A stretch of DNA of 64,000 nucleotides from positions 496,001 to 560,000 of the forward strand of contig NZ_FQVX01000003.1 of NCBI RefSeq assembly GCF_900129495.1. Reading direction: 5' to 3'. The stretch is from Geodermatophilus nigrescens (GTDB lineage Bacteria; Actinomycetota; Actinomycetes; Mycobacteriales; Geodermatophilaceae). The first letter of the stretch is position 1. Each line of letters opens with the position of its first letter. Shown piece by piece: positions 45,303 through 55,072 of the stretch. The notes beneath the pieces were generated by a model. It was not told the DNA's origin. It did no database searches and saw only the letters and a list, made by a program, of their open reading frames with translations. Position numbers and translations under genes: made by a program.

Positions 45303-46492
45303 TGCAGGGCTCCCTCGATCAGGACGACGTCGACCTCGGCGCCCGCGGGCAGCTCGGTGACGTCCTCGGGCACGACGACCAGGCAGTTGGCCCGGGCCAG
45401 GTGGGCGACCAGGTGCGAGCCGGGCCCCCCGACCTGGGAGACGCGGCCGGCGTCGTAGCGGCCGCGGAGGAACTGGCGGCGCCCGGCGGGGGAGCGCAGC
45501 GGCGCGGTGAGCACCGCGGGCGCCCGCAGCCGGCCGGGGGCCGCGTGGCCCAGCGCCTGCCGCAGCGCCGGGCGCACGAACACCTCGAAGGACACGAACG
45601 AGCTGACCGGGTTGCCCGGCAGGGTCACCACCGGCACGCCGTCGACGGTGCCGCAGCCCTGGGGCCCGCCGGGCTGCATCGCGACCTTGAGGAACTCGAC
45701 CGTGCCGAGGGTGAGGAACGCGTCCTTGACCACCTCGTAGGCGCCCGCGCTCACCCCGCCGCTGGTGACCAGCAGGTCGGCCTCGGCCAGCTCGGCGCGC
45801 ACGGTGGCGAGGAACTGGTCGACGTCGTCGGGGACGAAGTGCAGCCGCCGCGCGGTGCCGCCGGCGTCCTCGACCGCCGCGCACAGCAGCAGCGAGTTGG
45901 ACTCGTAGACCTGGCCGGGCAGCAGCGGCTCGCCGGGCTCCACCAGCTCGCTGCCGGTGGACAGCACGAGCACCCGCGGGCGGCGGCGCACCCAGAGCGT
46001 GCGGGCGCCCACAGCGGCGGCGAGGCCCAGCTGCGCGGCGCCCAGCGGGCTGCCGGCCTCCAGCGCGACGGTGCCGGCGGTGATGTCCTCCCCGGCGCGG
46101 CGCAGGTGGGTGCCGGCGGCGGGGGCGTCGCGGATCTCGACGACGTCGGTGGCCGCGTCGGTGAGCTCCACGGGGACGACGACGTCGGCGCCCGGAGGCA
46201 GCAGCGCGCCGGTCATGATCCGCTGCACGGTGCCCGGCTGCAGCGGGTCGACGCCGGTGCGCCCGGCGGGCAGGTCGTCGGCGACCGGCAGCCGCACGGG
46301 CAGCTGCCCGAGGTCGGCGCTGCGGGCGGCGTAGCCGTCCATCGCCGAGTTGTCGAAGCCGGGCAGGGGGACGCCGGCGGTCACGTCGCGGGCGAGCACC
46401 CGGCCGTGCGCCGCGGCGACCGGCACCTCCTCCTCGCCGAGGGGGGCGAGCAGCGCGGCCACCGCCGCCTGGTGTTCCTCGACCGTGCGCAC
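45299..46492 (-). CDS. moeA: Molybdopterin molybdenumtransferase
   Basis: 397 residues. Typical MoeA features: PGFDNSAMDGYA near residue 47, RIMTGALLPPGADVVV, the STGSELV region and TSGGVSAGAYEVVKD, with PGNPVSS late in the chain. It inserts molybdate into adenylated molybdopterin. The GTG at 46492 has CAGGA about 8 nt upstream. It is the first gene of the leftward moeA-moaC-mog unit and is divergent from the sugar kinase. Confidence 0.93.
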   Translation of the reverse strand: MRTVEEHQAAVAALLAPLGEEEVPVAAAHGRVLARDVTAGVPLPGFDNSAMDGYAARSADLGQLPVRLPVADDLPAGRTGVDPLQPGTVQRIMTGALLPPGADVVVPVELTDAATDVVEIRDAPAAGTHLRRAGEDITAGTVALEAGSPLGAAQLGLAAAVGARTLWVRRRPRVLVLSTGSELVEPGEPLLPGQVYESNSLLLCAAVEDAGGTARRLHFVPDDVDQFLATVRAELAEADLLVTSGGVSAGAYEVVKDAFLTLGTVEFLKVAMQPGGPQGCGTVDGVPVVTLPGNPVSSFVSFEVFVRPALRQALGHAAPGRLRAPAVLTAPLRSPAGRRQFLRGRYDAGRVSQVGGPGSHLVAHLARANCLVVVPEDVTELPAGAEVDVVLIEGALQ

Positions 46493-46562
46493 CGGGTCAT
46501 CCTGGCCGATCGCCCCGCGGCCGGCTGGCGGGCGTCCGGGGCGGCGGGCAGCGTGGGCAGCC

Positions 46563-47528
46563 GTGACCGGCGTGGTGGTGCTCGGGCAGGTGGGGCGAGA
46601 CCTCGTGCTGCAGGTCACGGAGCTGCCCGGCGCGGGCGGGTCCGCCGACGTCGGCGAGCGCCTCGAGGTGGCCGGCGGCAAGGGCGCCAACCAGGCCGTC
46701 GCGCTCGCGCAGCTCGGCCTCCCGGTGGCGCTGGTCGGCGTCGTGGGGGAGGACGGCGAGCCGCTGCTGGACCGGGCCCGCGCCGACGGGGTCGACGTCA
46801 CCGCCGTCGTCCGCCGGCCGGGCGTGCCCAGCGCGCTGCTGGTCGACGTCGTCGAGGCCGACGGCACGCGCCGGCTGCTCGAGGACGTCCCGGACGGCGT
46901 GCTGCTCACCGCCGCGGACGTCGCCGCGGCCGGGGACCTGCTCGCCGGGTGCGCCGCGCTGGTCCTGCAGCTGCAGCAGCCGGGGGAGGCGGTCCGGGCG
47001 GCCCTCGACCGGGTCGGCCCGGACGCGCTCGTCGTCGCCGACGGCGCCCCCGCCGACGACGGCACGCGGGACGCGGTGCTCGCCCGCGCCGCCGTGCTCC
47101 GCGCCGACGCCAGCGAGGCCGCGCTGCTGGTCGGCCGCGGGCTCGACGGGGTCGGCGACGTCCGGGCGGCCGCGCGGGAGCTGCTCGCGGCCGGCCCGCG
47201 GCTGGTCGCGCTGTCCGCGGGCGCCGACGGCGACCTGGTGGCCTGGCGCGGCGGCCCCTCCCCGGCGGCCGGCGGGCAGCCGTGGCCGGACGACGGCGAC
47301 CTGCTCCTGCCGCTGCACGACCACCACCCCGCCGACCCGACCGGCGGCGGGGACTCCACCGTCGCCGCGCTGACGGCCGCGGTGCTCGGCGGTGCCACCC
47401 CGGAGGACGCGGCCCGGGCGGCGTCCGCGGCGGCCACGCTGACCGTCGGCCGGCTCGGCGGGCGCCCCGCGCTGACCGCCGCGGACCTCGCCGCGCAGGT
47501 CGCCCGCGAGCGCGCGGCGCAGGCATAG
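46563..47528 (+). CDS. PfkB family (ribokinase-like) carbohydrate kinase
   Basis: 321 residues. The first PfkB signature AGGKGANQAVALAQLG (from about residue 37) and the second (258-265, DPTGGGDS) with catalytic Asp264 are present. The second reads TGGGDS where most members have TGAGDS or TGAGDA. The overall pattern is nearest to ribokinase, but the sugar is not evident and no transport genes are adjacent. The GTG at 46563 is chosen from the alignable N-terminus. No clear Shine-Dalgarno is visible. Confidence 0.85.
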   Translation: MTGVVVLGQVGRDLVLQVTELPGAGGSADVGERLEVAGGKGANQAVALAQLGLPVALVGVVGEDGEPLLDRARADGVDVTAVVRRPGVPSALLVDVVEADGTRRLLEDVPDGVLLTAADVAAAGDLLAGCAALVLQLQQPGEAVRAALDRVGPDALVVADGAPADDGTRDAVLARAAVLRADASEAALLVGRGLDGVGDVRAAARELLAAGPRLVALSAGADGDLVAWRGGPSPAAGGQPWPDDGDLLLPLHDHHPADPTGGGDSTVAALTAAVLGGATPEDAARAASAAATLTVGRLGGRPALTAADLAAQVARERAAQA

Positions 47529-47574
47529 GAAGCTCTCCCTGCGTCCGCACGCCCGGAACGTGCGGACAGCTTCC
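47528..47574 (+). other. Interrupted hairpin after the sugar kinase
   Basis: Outer arms 47528-47534 and 47568-47574 (7 bp) and inner arms 47543-47550 and 47560-47567 (8 bp). The left side carries an 8-nt bulge between the two stems. The right side is continuous. It probably terminates the kinase transcript, but the bulged form is unlike the perfect stems elsewhere in the window. Confidence 0.5.
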
Positions 47575-47603
47575 GATGCCTGCCACCCGAGAGGAGCACG
47601 CAC

Positions 47604-48095
47604 GTGGCCGAGTACGAGCGGATGCTGGACGCCAACGAGGAGTGGGCCCGCGACTTCCCGGGCGCCCTGCCCGTGGCCCCGGCGCGCAAGGTCGCCGTCG
47701 TCGCCTGCATGGACAGCCGGATGCCGCTGTTCCCCCTGCTGGGGCTGGCCGTCGGCGACGCGCACGTCATCCGCAACGCCGGCGGCGTCGTCACCGACGA
47801 CACCATCCGGTCGCTGACCATCTCCCAGCACCTGCTCGGCACCCGCGAGATCGTGCTCGTGCACCACACCGACTGCGGGCTGCAGAAGACCGACGACGCC
47901 TCCTTCGCCGACCTCGTCGAGGAGGCCACCGGGGCGCGCCCGCCGTGGCCGGCGCAGGCCTTCACCGACGTCGACGAGGACGTCCGCGAGTCGATCCGGA
48001 AGCTGCGCGCGAGCCCGTTCCTGCTGTCGAAGGACGTCTGCGGGACCGTCTACGACGTCACGACCGGGCGACTCCACCGCGTCGAGGCCGACTGA
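47604..48095 (+). CDS. Beta-class carbonic anhydrase
   Basis: 163 residues. Zinc ligands Cys35, His88 and Cys91 with the Asp37-Arg39 dyad (CMDSR, HHTDC) mark a beta-carbonic anhydrase of the small type known from Rv1284 in M. tuberculosis. It interconverts carbon dioxide and bicarbonate. GAGAGGAG lies 7 nt before the GTG. It is monocistronic by its spacing. Confidence 0.92.
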   Translation: MAEYERMLDANEEWARDFPGALPVAPARKVAVVACMDSRMPLFPLLGLAVGDAHVIRNAGGVVTDDTIRSLTISQHLLGTREIVLVHHTDCGLQKTDDASFADLVEEATGARPPWPAQAFTDVDEDVRESIRKLRASPFLLSKDVCGTVYDVTTGRLHRVEAD

Positions 48096-48112
48096 CCACC
48101 CGTCCCCGTCAC

Positions 48113-48118
48113 TAGGCT
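48113..48118 (+). promoter_or_regulatory. -10 box of the lipoprotein gene, leaderless spacing
   Basis: TAGGCT ends 8 nt before the GTG at 48127, and there is no Shine-Dalgarno. The mRNA would start at or next to the start codon. Confidence 0.55.
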
Positions 48119-48126
48119 CGCGCCCC

Positions 48127-49329
48127 GTGACGGGGACGCGGAGCAGGTGGACGGCGGCCGGCGCGGTCGCGGCGGGGGTGCTGCTGGCGGGCTGCACCAG
48201 CACGGTGTCCGGGACGGCGACGCCGCTGGCCAGCGCCCCGCCGACGACGAGCGAGGCGCCCGACCCCACGCCGTCGGAGCCGCCGGTCGACGTCACCCCG
48301 GCGCCCGCGCCCACGGTCGGCACGCTGCTCGAGGCGCACCGCATCGCCTCGGTGACCTCGCTGGTGCAGGCGACCTTCCCGGCGCGCACCGACACCTGCT
48401 TCCCGAGCGGGCCGTGGAGCGACGCCGGCGCCCTCGACGCGGCCTACTTCGGCTCGGGCACCGCGGGGACGGTCCTGGACCGCTGGGGCTTCGTCACCGC
48501 GTGGGGGCAGTGCAACAGCGACCCGGCCGACGGCCGCGCGACCCTGACGATGGTGGCCGAGCTGTCGGACCCGGAGTCGGCGCGGCGGGCCGCCGCCGAG
48601 CTCGCCGCCGACCAGGCCGGCGCCGGCTACGAGCCGACCTCGGTGCCCGGCGTCGACGGCGAGGCCGTGCTGCTGGAGGACGGCGGCGAGGACGTCGTCC
48701 AGGTCTTCGTGCCGGTCGGCCGGATGCTGGCCTACGCGTACCACACGGCGGCCGCGGGCCAGGGCCTCGACGACGTCGGCCGGCTGATGACCGACCAGGT
48801 CGGGCTGCTGCAGGGGTTCACGCCCACGCCGCAGGCGCAGGTGCCCACGCTGCCTCCCGACCCGGTGGGCCTCCAGTCGCTCACGCTCGACCCGCCGGGT
48901 GACTTCACCGACTTCTCCGGCCCCTACGACCTCGAGGGCTACCTGCGGCTGGCGATCGACCCGGCGCGCGAGCGCGACCTGCTGTCGGCCAACGGGTTCC
49001 GCGGCTTCTACTCCAAGCAGTCCGACGAGGACGAGCTCAGCTATGCGGTGGCGCTCTACGCCTTCCCGACGTCGACGCAGACCAACGCCGTCTACACGAC
49101 GTTCGCCGAGCTCGAGGCCACGGAGTTCGGCGGCACCCGGTTCACGCTGCCGTCGATCCCCGACGCGCCCTGCTTCTGGTTCGAGTCGGGGGAGAGCTTC
49201 TACCAGCGCTGCTACGTCGGCTACGGCAGTTACCTCGCGAGCGTCGACGTGCTCGGCCTCACCGCGCCCGACGACGTCGCCGCGATGGACCGGCTGCTGC
49301 CCGCCCAGCGCGACCTGATCGACGGCTGA
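48127..49329 (+). CDS. Secreted lipoprotein of unknown function
   Basis: 400 residues. The signal peptide ends in the lipobox LAGC (cysteine near residue 23). A Thr/Ser/Pro-rich linker follows to about residue 60, then two alpha/beta repeats of about 150 residues each. The STVSGTATP sequence after the cysteine is shared with a family of mycobacterial lipoproteins of unknown role. Four further cysteines may form disulfides. Its start appears leaderless. Confidence 0.75.
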   Translation: MTGTRSRWTAAGAVAAGVLLAGCTSTVSGTATPLASAPPTTSEAPDPTPSEPPVDVTPAPAPTVGTLLEAHRIASVTSLVQATFPARTDTCFPSGPWSDAGALDAAYFGSGTAGTVLDRWGFVTAWGQCNSDPADGRATLTMVAELSDPESARRAAAELAADQAGAGYEPTSVPGVDGEAVLLEDGGEDVVQVFVPVGRMLAYAYHTAAAGQGLDDVGRLMTDQVGLLQGFTPTPQAQVPTLPPDPVGLQSLTLDPPGDFTDFSGPYDLEGYLRLAIDPARERDLLSANGFRGFYSKQSDEDELSYAVALYAFPTSTQTNAVYTTFAELEATEFGGTRFTLPSIPDAPCFWFESGESFYQRCYVGYGSYLASVDVLGLTAPDDVAAMDRLLPAQRDLIDG

Positions 49330-49344
49330 ACCGGCTGGTATCGT
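49315..49344 (+). promoter_or_regulatory. Possible promoter of rplM-rpsI
   Basis: CTGATC at 49315-49320 and TATCGT at 49339-49344 with an 18-nt spacer. The -10 box is the same hexamer as in the rpsL promoter. The -35 lies inside the end of the lipoprotein gene. Start near 49351, leader about 100 nt. Confidence 0.55.
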
Positions 49345-49347
49345 CGT

Positions 49348-49378
49348 CGGCTGGTGCGCGGCCGCCGGCTGGTGCGCG
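49348..49378 (+). repeat. Direct repeat in the rplM leader
   Basis: A 13-base unit is repeated exactly at 49348-49360 and 49366-49378, at the predicted transcription start. It could be a regulator site or simply low complexity. Confidence 0.4.
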
Positions 49379-49451
49379 CGCGCCGTCCCCGTCTCCCGTG
49401 CTCGGTGAGGCGATCCCACCAGCCGCCCCGACGACGACGGAGGACAGTGCC

Positions 49452-49891
49452 GTGCGCACGTACTCACCCAAGCCCGGCGAGGTCGACCGGGTCTGGCACG
49501 TCATCGACGCCACCGACGTGGTGCTCGGTCGACTCGCCAGCCAGATCGCGACCCTGCTGCGCGGCAAGCACAAGCCCCAGTTCGCACCGCACGTCGACGT
49601 CGGCGACTTCGTCGTCGTCGTGAACGCCGGCAAGGTCGCCCTGACCGGCTCCAAGCGGGATCAGAAGACCGCCTACCGGCACTCCGGCTACCCGGGCGGC
49701 CTCCGGGCGATCAACGTCGGCGACCAGCTGCGCACGCACCCCGACCGCGTCGTCGAGCGCGCCGTCAAGGGCATGCTGCCGCACAACAGCCTCGGCCGGC
49801 AGATGATCAAGAAGCTGAAGGTGTACGCGGGCCCCGAGCACCCGCACGCCGCCCAGCAGCCCCAGACCTTCGAGATCAAGCAGGTGGCCCA

Positions 49892-49895
<4 letters not shown>
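49452..49895 (+). CDS. rplM: 50S ribosomal protein L13
   Basis: 147 residues from the GTG at 49452 (GAGGA 7 nt upstream). [19 protein letters not shown] start and [24 protein letters not shown] are typical. It is an early 50S assembly protein. Its stop overlaps the rpsI GTG. It is separated from truA by about 7 kb of unrelated genes. Confidence 0.97.
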
Positions 49896-50311
<416 letters not shown>

Positions 50312-50322
50312 CCGGTACCGCC

Positions 50323-51663
50323 GTGGGTCGCCTGTTCGGGACCGACGGCGTCCGGGGTCGGGCCAACGCCGACCTCACGCCGGAGTTGGCCCTCTCGGTG
50401 GCCCGTGCGGCCGCCGGTGTGCTCGCCGACCGCGACGGGACCTCGCGTCCCGTCGCGGTCGTCGGCCGTGATCCCCGCGCCAGCGGGGAGATGCTCGAGG
50501 CGGCCGTCGTCGCGGGCCTGGCCAGCGCCGGCGCCGAGGTGCTCCGCGTGGGCGTGCTCCCGACGCCGGCCGTCGCCTTCCTCACCGCCGAGACCGGCGC
50601 CGACCTCGGCGTCATGATCTCGGCGAGCCACAACCCGATGCCCGACAACGGCATCAAGCTGTTCAGCCGCGGCGGCCACAAACTGCCCGACGCCGTCGAG
50701 GCGGCGATCGAGGCGAGCGTGCAGACCGGCACCGCCGCCCACCGGCCCACCGGCGCCGCCATCGGCCGCGTCCGGGACCTGCCCGGCGGCGCCGCCGACT
50801 ACGCCGACCACCTGCTGTCGACGCTGCCCGCCCCCGTCGCGGGGCTGCGCCTGGTCGTCGACTGCGCGCACGGGTCGGCCGCCGCCGGCGGGCCCGACGT
50901 CTACCGCCGCGCCGGCGCCGACGTGACGGTCATCGGCGGCGAGCCCGACGGCTGGAACATCAACGACGGCATCGGCTCCACCCACCTGGGCCCGCTGACC
51001 GAGGCCGTCCGCGCCACCGGCGCCGACCTCGGCATCGCCCACGACGGCGACGCCGACCGCTGCCTGGCGGTGACCGCCGACGGCGAGGTCGTCGACGGCG
51101 ACGCGATCCTCGCCGTCTGCGCGCTCGGCCTCAAGGAGCGCGGCGCGCTGGCGCAGGACACCGTCGTCGCCACCGTGATGAGCAACCTCGGGTTCCACCA
51201 CACGATGCGCGACGCCGGCATCGCCGTGCACACCACCGCCGTCGGCGACCGCTACGTTCTCGAGGCGCTGCGCGCCCGCGGGCTGTCCCTCGGCGGGGAG
51301 CAGAGCGGCCACCTGGTCTTCCTCGACCACGCCACCACCGGCGACGGGCTGCTCACCGGGCTGTCGCTGCTGTCGCGGATGTCGGTCACCGGCGCCTCGC
51401 TCGCCGAGCTCGCCTCGGTCGTGCAGCGGCTGCCGCAGGTGCTGGTGAACGTGCCGGTGCGCGACCGGATCGCCGTCGTCGAGAGCGACACCGTCGCAGG
51501 CGCGGTCAACGCCGCCGAGGAGGAGCTCGGCGACGACGGCCGGGTGCTGCTGCGCCCGTCGGGCACCGAGCAGCTGGTGCGGGTCATGGTCGAGGCGCCC
51601 ACCCAGGAGTCCGCCGACGCGATCGCCGCGCGGCTGGCCGAGGTCGTCGCCGCCGTCGACTGA
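50323..51663 (+). CDS. glmM: Phosphoglucosamine mutase
   Basis: 446 residues. The catalytic serine is Ser102 in SASHNP, the metal-binding loop is DGDADRC, and the sugar-binding GEQSGH and phosphate-binding [12 protein letters not shown] follow in order. It converts glucosamine-6-phosphate to glucosamine-1-phosphate for UDP-GlcNAc. The GTG lies 11 nt after rpsI, a common actinobacterial order (rplM-rpsI-glmM). Confidence 0.97.
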   Translation: MGRLFGTDGVRGRANADLTPELALSVARAAAGVLADRDGTSRPVAVVGRDPRASGEMLEAAVVAGLASAGAEVLRVGVLPTPAVAFLTAETGADLGVMISASHNPMPDNGIKLFSRGGHKLPDAVEAAIEASVQTGTAAHRPTGAAIGRVRDLPGGAADYADHLLSTLPAPVAGLRLVVDCAHGSAAAGGPDVYRRAGADVTVIGGEPDGWNINDGIGSTHLGPLTEAVRATGADLGIAHDGDADRCLAVTADGEVVDGDAILAVCALGLKERGALAQDTVVATVMSNLGFHHTMRDAGIAVHTTAVGDRYVLEALRARGLSLGGEQSGHLVFLDHATTGDGLLTGLSLLSRMSVTGASLAELASVVQRLPQVLVNVPVRDRIAVVESDTVAGAVNAAEEELGDDGRVLLRPSGTEQLVRVMVEAPTQESADAIAARLAEVVAAVD

Positions 51664-51725
51664 CCCCTGGACCGCCGGGCCGGACGGGACGACCATCGTC
51701 CACCACCGGCCTCCGGGAGGACGTC

Positions 51726-52565
51726 GTGACCGTGCGGATGAGGGACCTGCTCGGCGGTGTGGTCGACCGGCTCCGGTACGAGCCGACGGCCAAGCGCGTC
51801 CGGGCCGAGGTGGACGGCGCCGTCGTCGCCCTGACCGACCGGGCGCTGCTGGTCTGGGAGCCCCGCCGGGTGGTGCCCGCCTACGCGGTGCCGGTCGAGG
51901 ACCTGCGCGCGGCGCCGGTCCCGGGCCGCGGCGCCGTGCCGGACGAGCCCGCGGGGACCGGCTTCGCCCTGCCCGACGTGACCGAGCTGCGCGTGCTCGA
52001 CCCGCGGGTGCCCTTCGCCGTCCGCAGCACGCCGGGGGAGCCGGTGCTGGTGCCGGTCCCCGGCAGCGACCGCACGGTCGAGGGGTTCTGCCCGGCCGAC
52101 CCGGCGCTGGCCGGGTACGTCGTCCTCGACTGGGCAGGCTGCGACGCCTGGTTCGAGGAGGACGAGCGGCTGCACGGCCACCCGCGCGACCCCTTCCACC
52201 GGGTCGACGTCCGCGCCGGGTCGCGCTCGGTGCGGGTGTCGGCCGGCGGCCAGCTGCTCGCCGACTCGGCGCGGCCCGCGCTGGTCTTCGAGACCTTGCT
52301 GCCGGTCCGCTGGTACCTGCCCGCCGCGGACGTCGTCGCCGACCTGGAGCCGAGCCCGACCCGGACGGAGTGCGCCTACAAGGGCGTGGCGCACTACTGG
52401 TCGGTGCGCACCGACGACGGCCTCGTGCCCGACGCGGTGTGGAGCTACCCCGACCCGCTGCCCGACGCGGCCCAGCTCACCGGGCTGCTGTGCTTCTTCG
52501 ACGAGCGCTTCGACGTCGCGGTCGACGGCGTGCCGCGGCCCCGGCCGGTCACCCCCTGGTCCTGA
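51726..52565 (+). CDS. DUF427 domain protein
   Basis: 279 residues with two related halves. The C-terminal half (about 145-255) is a clear DUF427 domain, with the RTECAYKGVAHYWSV segment. The N-terminal half looks like a divergent copy. DUF427 proteins have a small beta-rich fold and no agreed function. GGGAGG lies just before the GTG. It sits between glmM and glmS with no evident link to amino-sugar synthesis. Confidence 0.85.
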   Translation: MTVRMRDLLGGVVDRLRYEPTAKRVRAEVDGAVVALTDRALLVWEPRRVVPAYAVPVEDLRAAPVPGRGAVPDEPAGTGFALPDVTELRVLDPRVPFAVRSTPGEPVLVPVPGSDRTVEGFCPADPALAGYVVLDWAGCDAWFEEDERLHGHPRDPFHRVDVRAGSRSVRVSAGGQLLADSARPALVFETLLPVRWYLPAADVVADLEPSPTRTECAYKGVAHYWSVRTDDGLVPDAVWSYPDPLPDAAQLTGLLCFFDERFDVAVDGVPRPRPVTPWS

Positions 52566-52663
52566 GGACGCAGAGCGTCGCCGGGAGGGGTGGGGGCCGG
52601 AGGCTCCCGCGATCGAGCGGCGGGGTGGGCTCCGCGCGGCGGGGGACGGCTCCTGGTCGCGGT

Positions 52664-52680
52664 GTCGTCCGGAGGACGAC
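52664..52680 (+). terminator. Small hairpin between the DUF427 gene and glmS
   Basis: A 7-bp perfect stem (52664-52670 with 52674-52680) and a GGA loop, about 100 nt past the DUF427 gene. Possible weak terminator before the glmS promoter. Confidence 0.4.
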
Positions 52681-52689
52681 CGTGTCGTT

Positions 52690-52719
52690 GTGACGCGTGG
52701 GGCGCGGGGCGCGCGTCAC
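52690..52719. promoter_or_regulatory. Inverted repeat upstream of glmS
   Basis: Eight-base arms 52690-52697 and 52712-52719 separated by 14 nt, centred about 50 bp upstream of the predicted glmS -10 box. This spacing fits a dimeric regulator site as well as a hairpin. Confidence 0.4.
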
Positions 52720-52753
52720 GGCGTCGGAGGACGGATCGGTCCGCCACCGCCGG

Positions 52754-52759
52754 TACCCT
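52754..52759 (+). promoter_or_regulatory. -10 box of glmS, leaderless spacing
   Basis: TACCCT ends 8 nt before the glmS ATG and no Shine-Dalgarno is present. Transcription would begin at the start codon, which leaves no room for a glmS ribozyme or other 5' UTR control. Confidence 0.55.
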
Positions 52760-52767
52760 CGGTCCAC

Positions 52768-54642
52768 ATGTGCGGCATCGTGGGTTACGTCGGCCCGCAG
52801 AACGCCCTGGACGTCGTCCTGGAGGGCCTGCGGCGGCTCGAGTACCGGGGATACGACTCCGCGGGCGTGGCGGTCCGGGTCGAGCGGGACGGTGAGGGCG
52901 CGCTCGCCGCGGCCAAGAAGGCCGGCAAGCTCGCCAACCTCGAGAAGGTGCTGGCCGACGCGCCGCTGCCGGAGTCGACCATCGGCATCGGCCACACGCG
53001 GTGGGCCACCCACGGCGGGCCGACCGACCGCAACGCCCACCCGCACCTGTCCGCCGACGGCCGGGTCGCGGTGATCCACAACGGGATCATCGAGAACTTC
53101 GCCGCGTTGCGCGCCGAGTGCGAGGCCCGCGGCATCGAGTTTCGCTCCGACACCGACACCGAGGTCGTCGCGCACCTGCTCGAGGCGGCCTACCGCGACC
53201 TGCCCGCGGGCCCCGGCCGGCTGGCCGAGGCGCTGCGCGTGGTGTCCCGCCGGCTCGAGGGCGCCTTCACGCTGGTCGCCACGCACGCCGACGAGCCCGA
53301 CACCCTCGTCGCCTCCCGCCGCAACAGCCCGCTGGTGGTCGGCGTGGGCGACGGCGAGTACTTCCTCGGCTCCGACGTCGCCGCCTTCATCGCGCACACC
53401 CGCGAGGCGCGCGAGCTCGGCCAGGACCAGGTCGTCGAGATCGACCGCACCCGCGGCCTGACCGTCACCGACTTCGACGGCGCCCCCGCCGAGCCGGTGG
53501 CCTACACCGTCGACTGGGACGCCGCCGCCGCCGAGAAGGGCGGCCACGACTGGTTCATGCTCAAGGAGATCGCCGAGCAGCCGCAGGCCGTCGCCGACAC
53601 CCTGCTCGGCCGGCTGGGCGAGGACGGGGAGCTGGTCCTCGACGAGGTGCGCCTGTCGGACCAGGAGCTCCGCGACATCGACAAGATCTTCGTCGTCTCC
53701 TGCGGCACCTCGTTCCACGCCGGGCTGATCGCCAAGTACGCGATCGAGCACTGGACGCGCATCCCGGTCGAGGTCGAGGTGGCCAGCGAGTTCCGCTACC
53801 GCGACCCGGTGCTCGACCGCTCCACGCTCGTCGTCGTCATCAGCCAGTCCGGCGAGACGATGGACACCCTCATGGCGCTGCGGCACGCCAAGGAGCAGAA
53901 GGCCCGCACGCTGGCCATCTGCAACGTCAACGGCTCGACGATCCCGCGCGAGTCCGACGCCGTGCTCTACACGCACGCCGGGCCGGAGATCGCCGTCGCC
54001 TCGACCAAGAGCTTCCTGGCGCAGATCGTCGCCTGCTACCTCGTGGGGCTGTTCCTCGCGCAGGTGCGGGGGATCAAGTACACCGACGAGGTCGCCTCGA
54101 TCGTCCACGAGCTGCAGAAGCTGCCCGAGGCCGTCGAGCGGGTGCTGGCCCAGATGGAGCCGGTGCGCGAGCTCGGCCGCTCGCTGGCCGACGCCGACAC
54201 GATCCTGTTCCTCGGCCGGCACGTGGGCTTCCCCGTGGCGCTCGAGGGCGCGCTCAAGCTCAAGGAACTCGCCTACATCCACGCCGAGGGCTTCGCCGCC
54301 GGCGAGCTCAAGCACGGCCCGATCGCCGTCATCGACCAGGGCACGCCGGTGGTCGTCGTCGCGCCGTCGCCCCGCGGCCGCAGCCTGCTGCACGGCAAGG
54401 TCGTCTCCAACATCCAGGAGATCCGGGCCCGCGGCGCGCGCACGATCGTGATCGCCGAGGAGGGCGACGAGGACGTCGTGCCCTACGCCGACCACCTGAT
54501 CCGGGTGCCGCGCACGCCGACCCTGCTCGCGCCGGTGGTGACCACGGTGCCGCTGCAGATCCTCGCCTGCGAGATCGCCGACACCCGCGGCTTCGACGTC
54601 GACCAGCCCCGCAACCTGGCCAAGAGCGTCACCGTCGAGTAG
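52768..54642 (+). CDS. glmS: Glutamine-fructose-6-phosphate aminotransferase (isomerising)
   Basis: 624 residues. Cys2 (MCGIVGYVG) becomes the N-terminal nucleophile of the glutaminase domain (about 1-240). Two SIS sugar-isomerase domains follow (about 290-620, with [15 protein letters not shown] and the C-terminal [13 protein letters not shown]). It makes glucosamine-6-phosphate, the first step to UDP-GlcNAc. With glmM upstream, the window encodes the first two steps. The start is fixed by Cys2. Confidence 0.98.
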   Translation: MCGIVGYVGPQNALDVVLEGLRRLEYRGYDSAGVAVRVERDGEGALAAAKKAGKLANLEKVLADAPLPESTIGIGHTRWATHGGPTDRNAHPHLSADGRVAVIHNGIIENFAALRAECEARGIEFRSDTDTEVVAHLLEAAYRDLPAGPGRLAEALRVVSRRLEGAFTLVATHADEPDTLVASRRNSPLVVGVGDGEYFLGSDVAAFIAHTREARELGQDQVVEIDRTRGLTVTDFDGAPAEPVAYTVDWDAAAAEKGGHDWFMLKEIAEQPQAVADTLLGRLGEDGELVLDEVRLSDQELRDIDKIFVVSCGTSFHAGLIAKYAIEHWTRIPVEVEVASEFRYRDPVLDRSTLVVVISQSGETMDTLMALRHAKEQKARTLAICNVNGSTIPRESDAVLYTHAGPEIAVASTKSFLAQIVACYLVGLFLAQVRGIKYTDEVASIVHELQKLPEAVERVLAQMEPVRELGRSLADADTILFLGRHVGFPVALEGALKLKELAYIHAEGFAAGELKHGPIAVIDQGTPVVVVAPSPRGRSLLHGKVVSNIQEIRARGARTIVIAEEGDEDVVPYADHLIRVPRTPTLLAPVVTTVPLQILACEIADTRGFDVDQPRNLAKSVTVE

Positions 54643-54694
54643 CCGCGCGACGGGCCGCACGGCGACGGCGACGGCGGCACGGCAGACTGGCCCG

Positions 54695-55072
54695 GTGATC
54701 ATCGGGGTGGGGATCGACGTGGTCCCCGTGACCCGCTTCGCCGAGTCGCTCACCCGCACGCCCGGCATCCGCGACCGGCTGTTCACCGCCTCCGAGCAGG
54801 TGACGCCGTCGGGCAACCCGCGGACGGCGGAGTCGCTGGCCGCGCGGTTCGCCGCCAAGGAGGCCGTCGCCAAGACGCTCGGCGCCCCCGGCGCGCTGCA
54901 GTGGCACGACGCCGAGGTGACCGTCGGCGAGCACGGCCGCCCGCACCTGGAGGTGCGCGGCACCGTCGCCGCCCGGGCCGCGGAGCTCGGCATCACCCGC
55001 TGGCACGTGTCCCTGAGCCACGACGGCGGGATCGCCTCCGCGGTGGTCGTCGCCGAGGGGGGACCCGCGTGA
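54695..55072 (+). CDS. acpS: Holo-[acyl-carrier-protein] synthase
   Basis: 125 residues. Metal ligands Asp8 (GVGIDVV) and Glu56 ([13 protein letters not shown]) and the [10 protein letters not shown] end identify AcpS, which attaches phosphopantetheine to acyl carrier proteins. The GTG at 54695 follows a weak -10-like CAGACT by 6 nt and lacks a Shine-Dalgarno. It overlaps the nnr GTG. Confidence 0.96.
   Translation: MIIGVGIDVVPVTRFAESLTRTPGIRDRLFTASEQVTPSGNPRTAESLAARFAAKEAVAKTLGAPGALQWHDAEVTVGEHGRPHLEVRGTVAARAAELGITRWHVSLSHDGGIASAVVVAEGGPA

Noticed and set aside
45401-48115. A 904-codon plus-strand frame across moeA, the kinase and the carbonic anhydrase
   Set aside because: It overlaps three recognised genes in other frames, and its Arg/Gly/Ala-rich translation is typical of a shadow frame.
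52566-52767. A glmS ribozyme upstream of glmS
   Set aside because: The gap is only 202 bp, I see no ribozyme core, and the -10 box lies 8 nt before the ATG.
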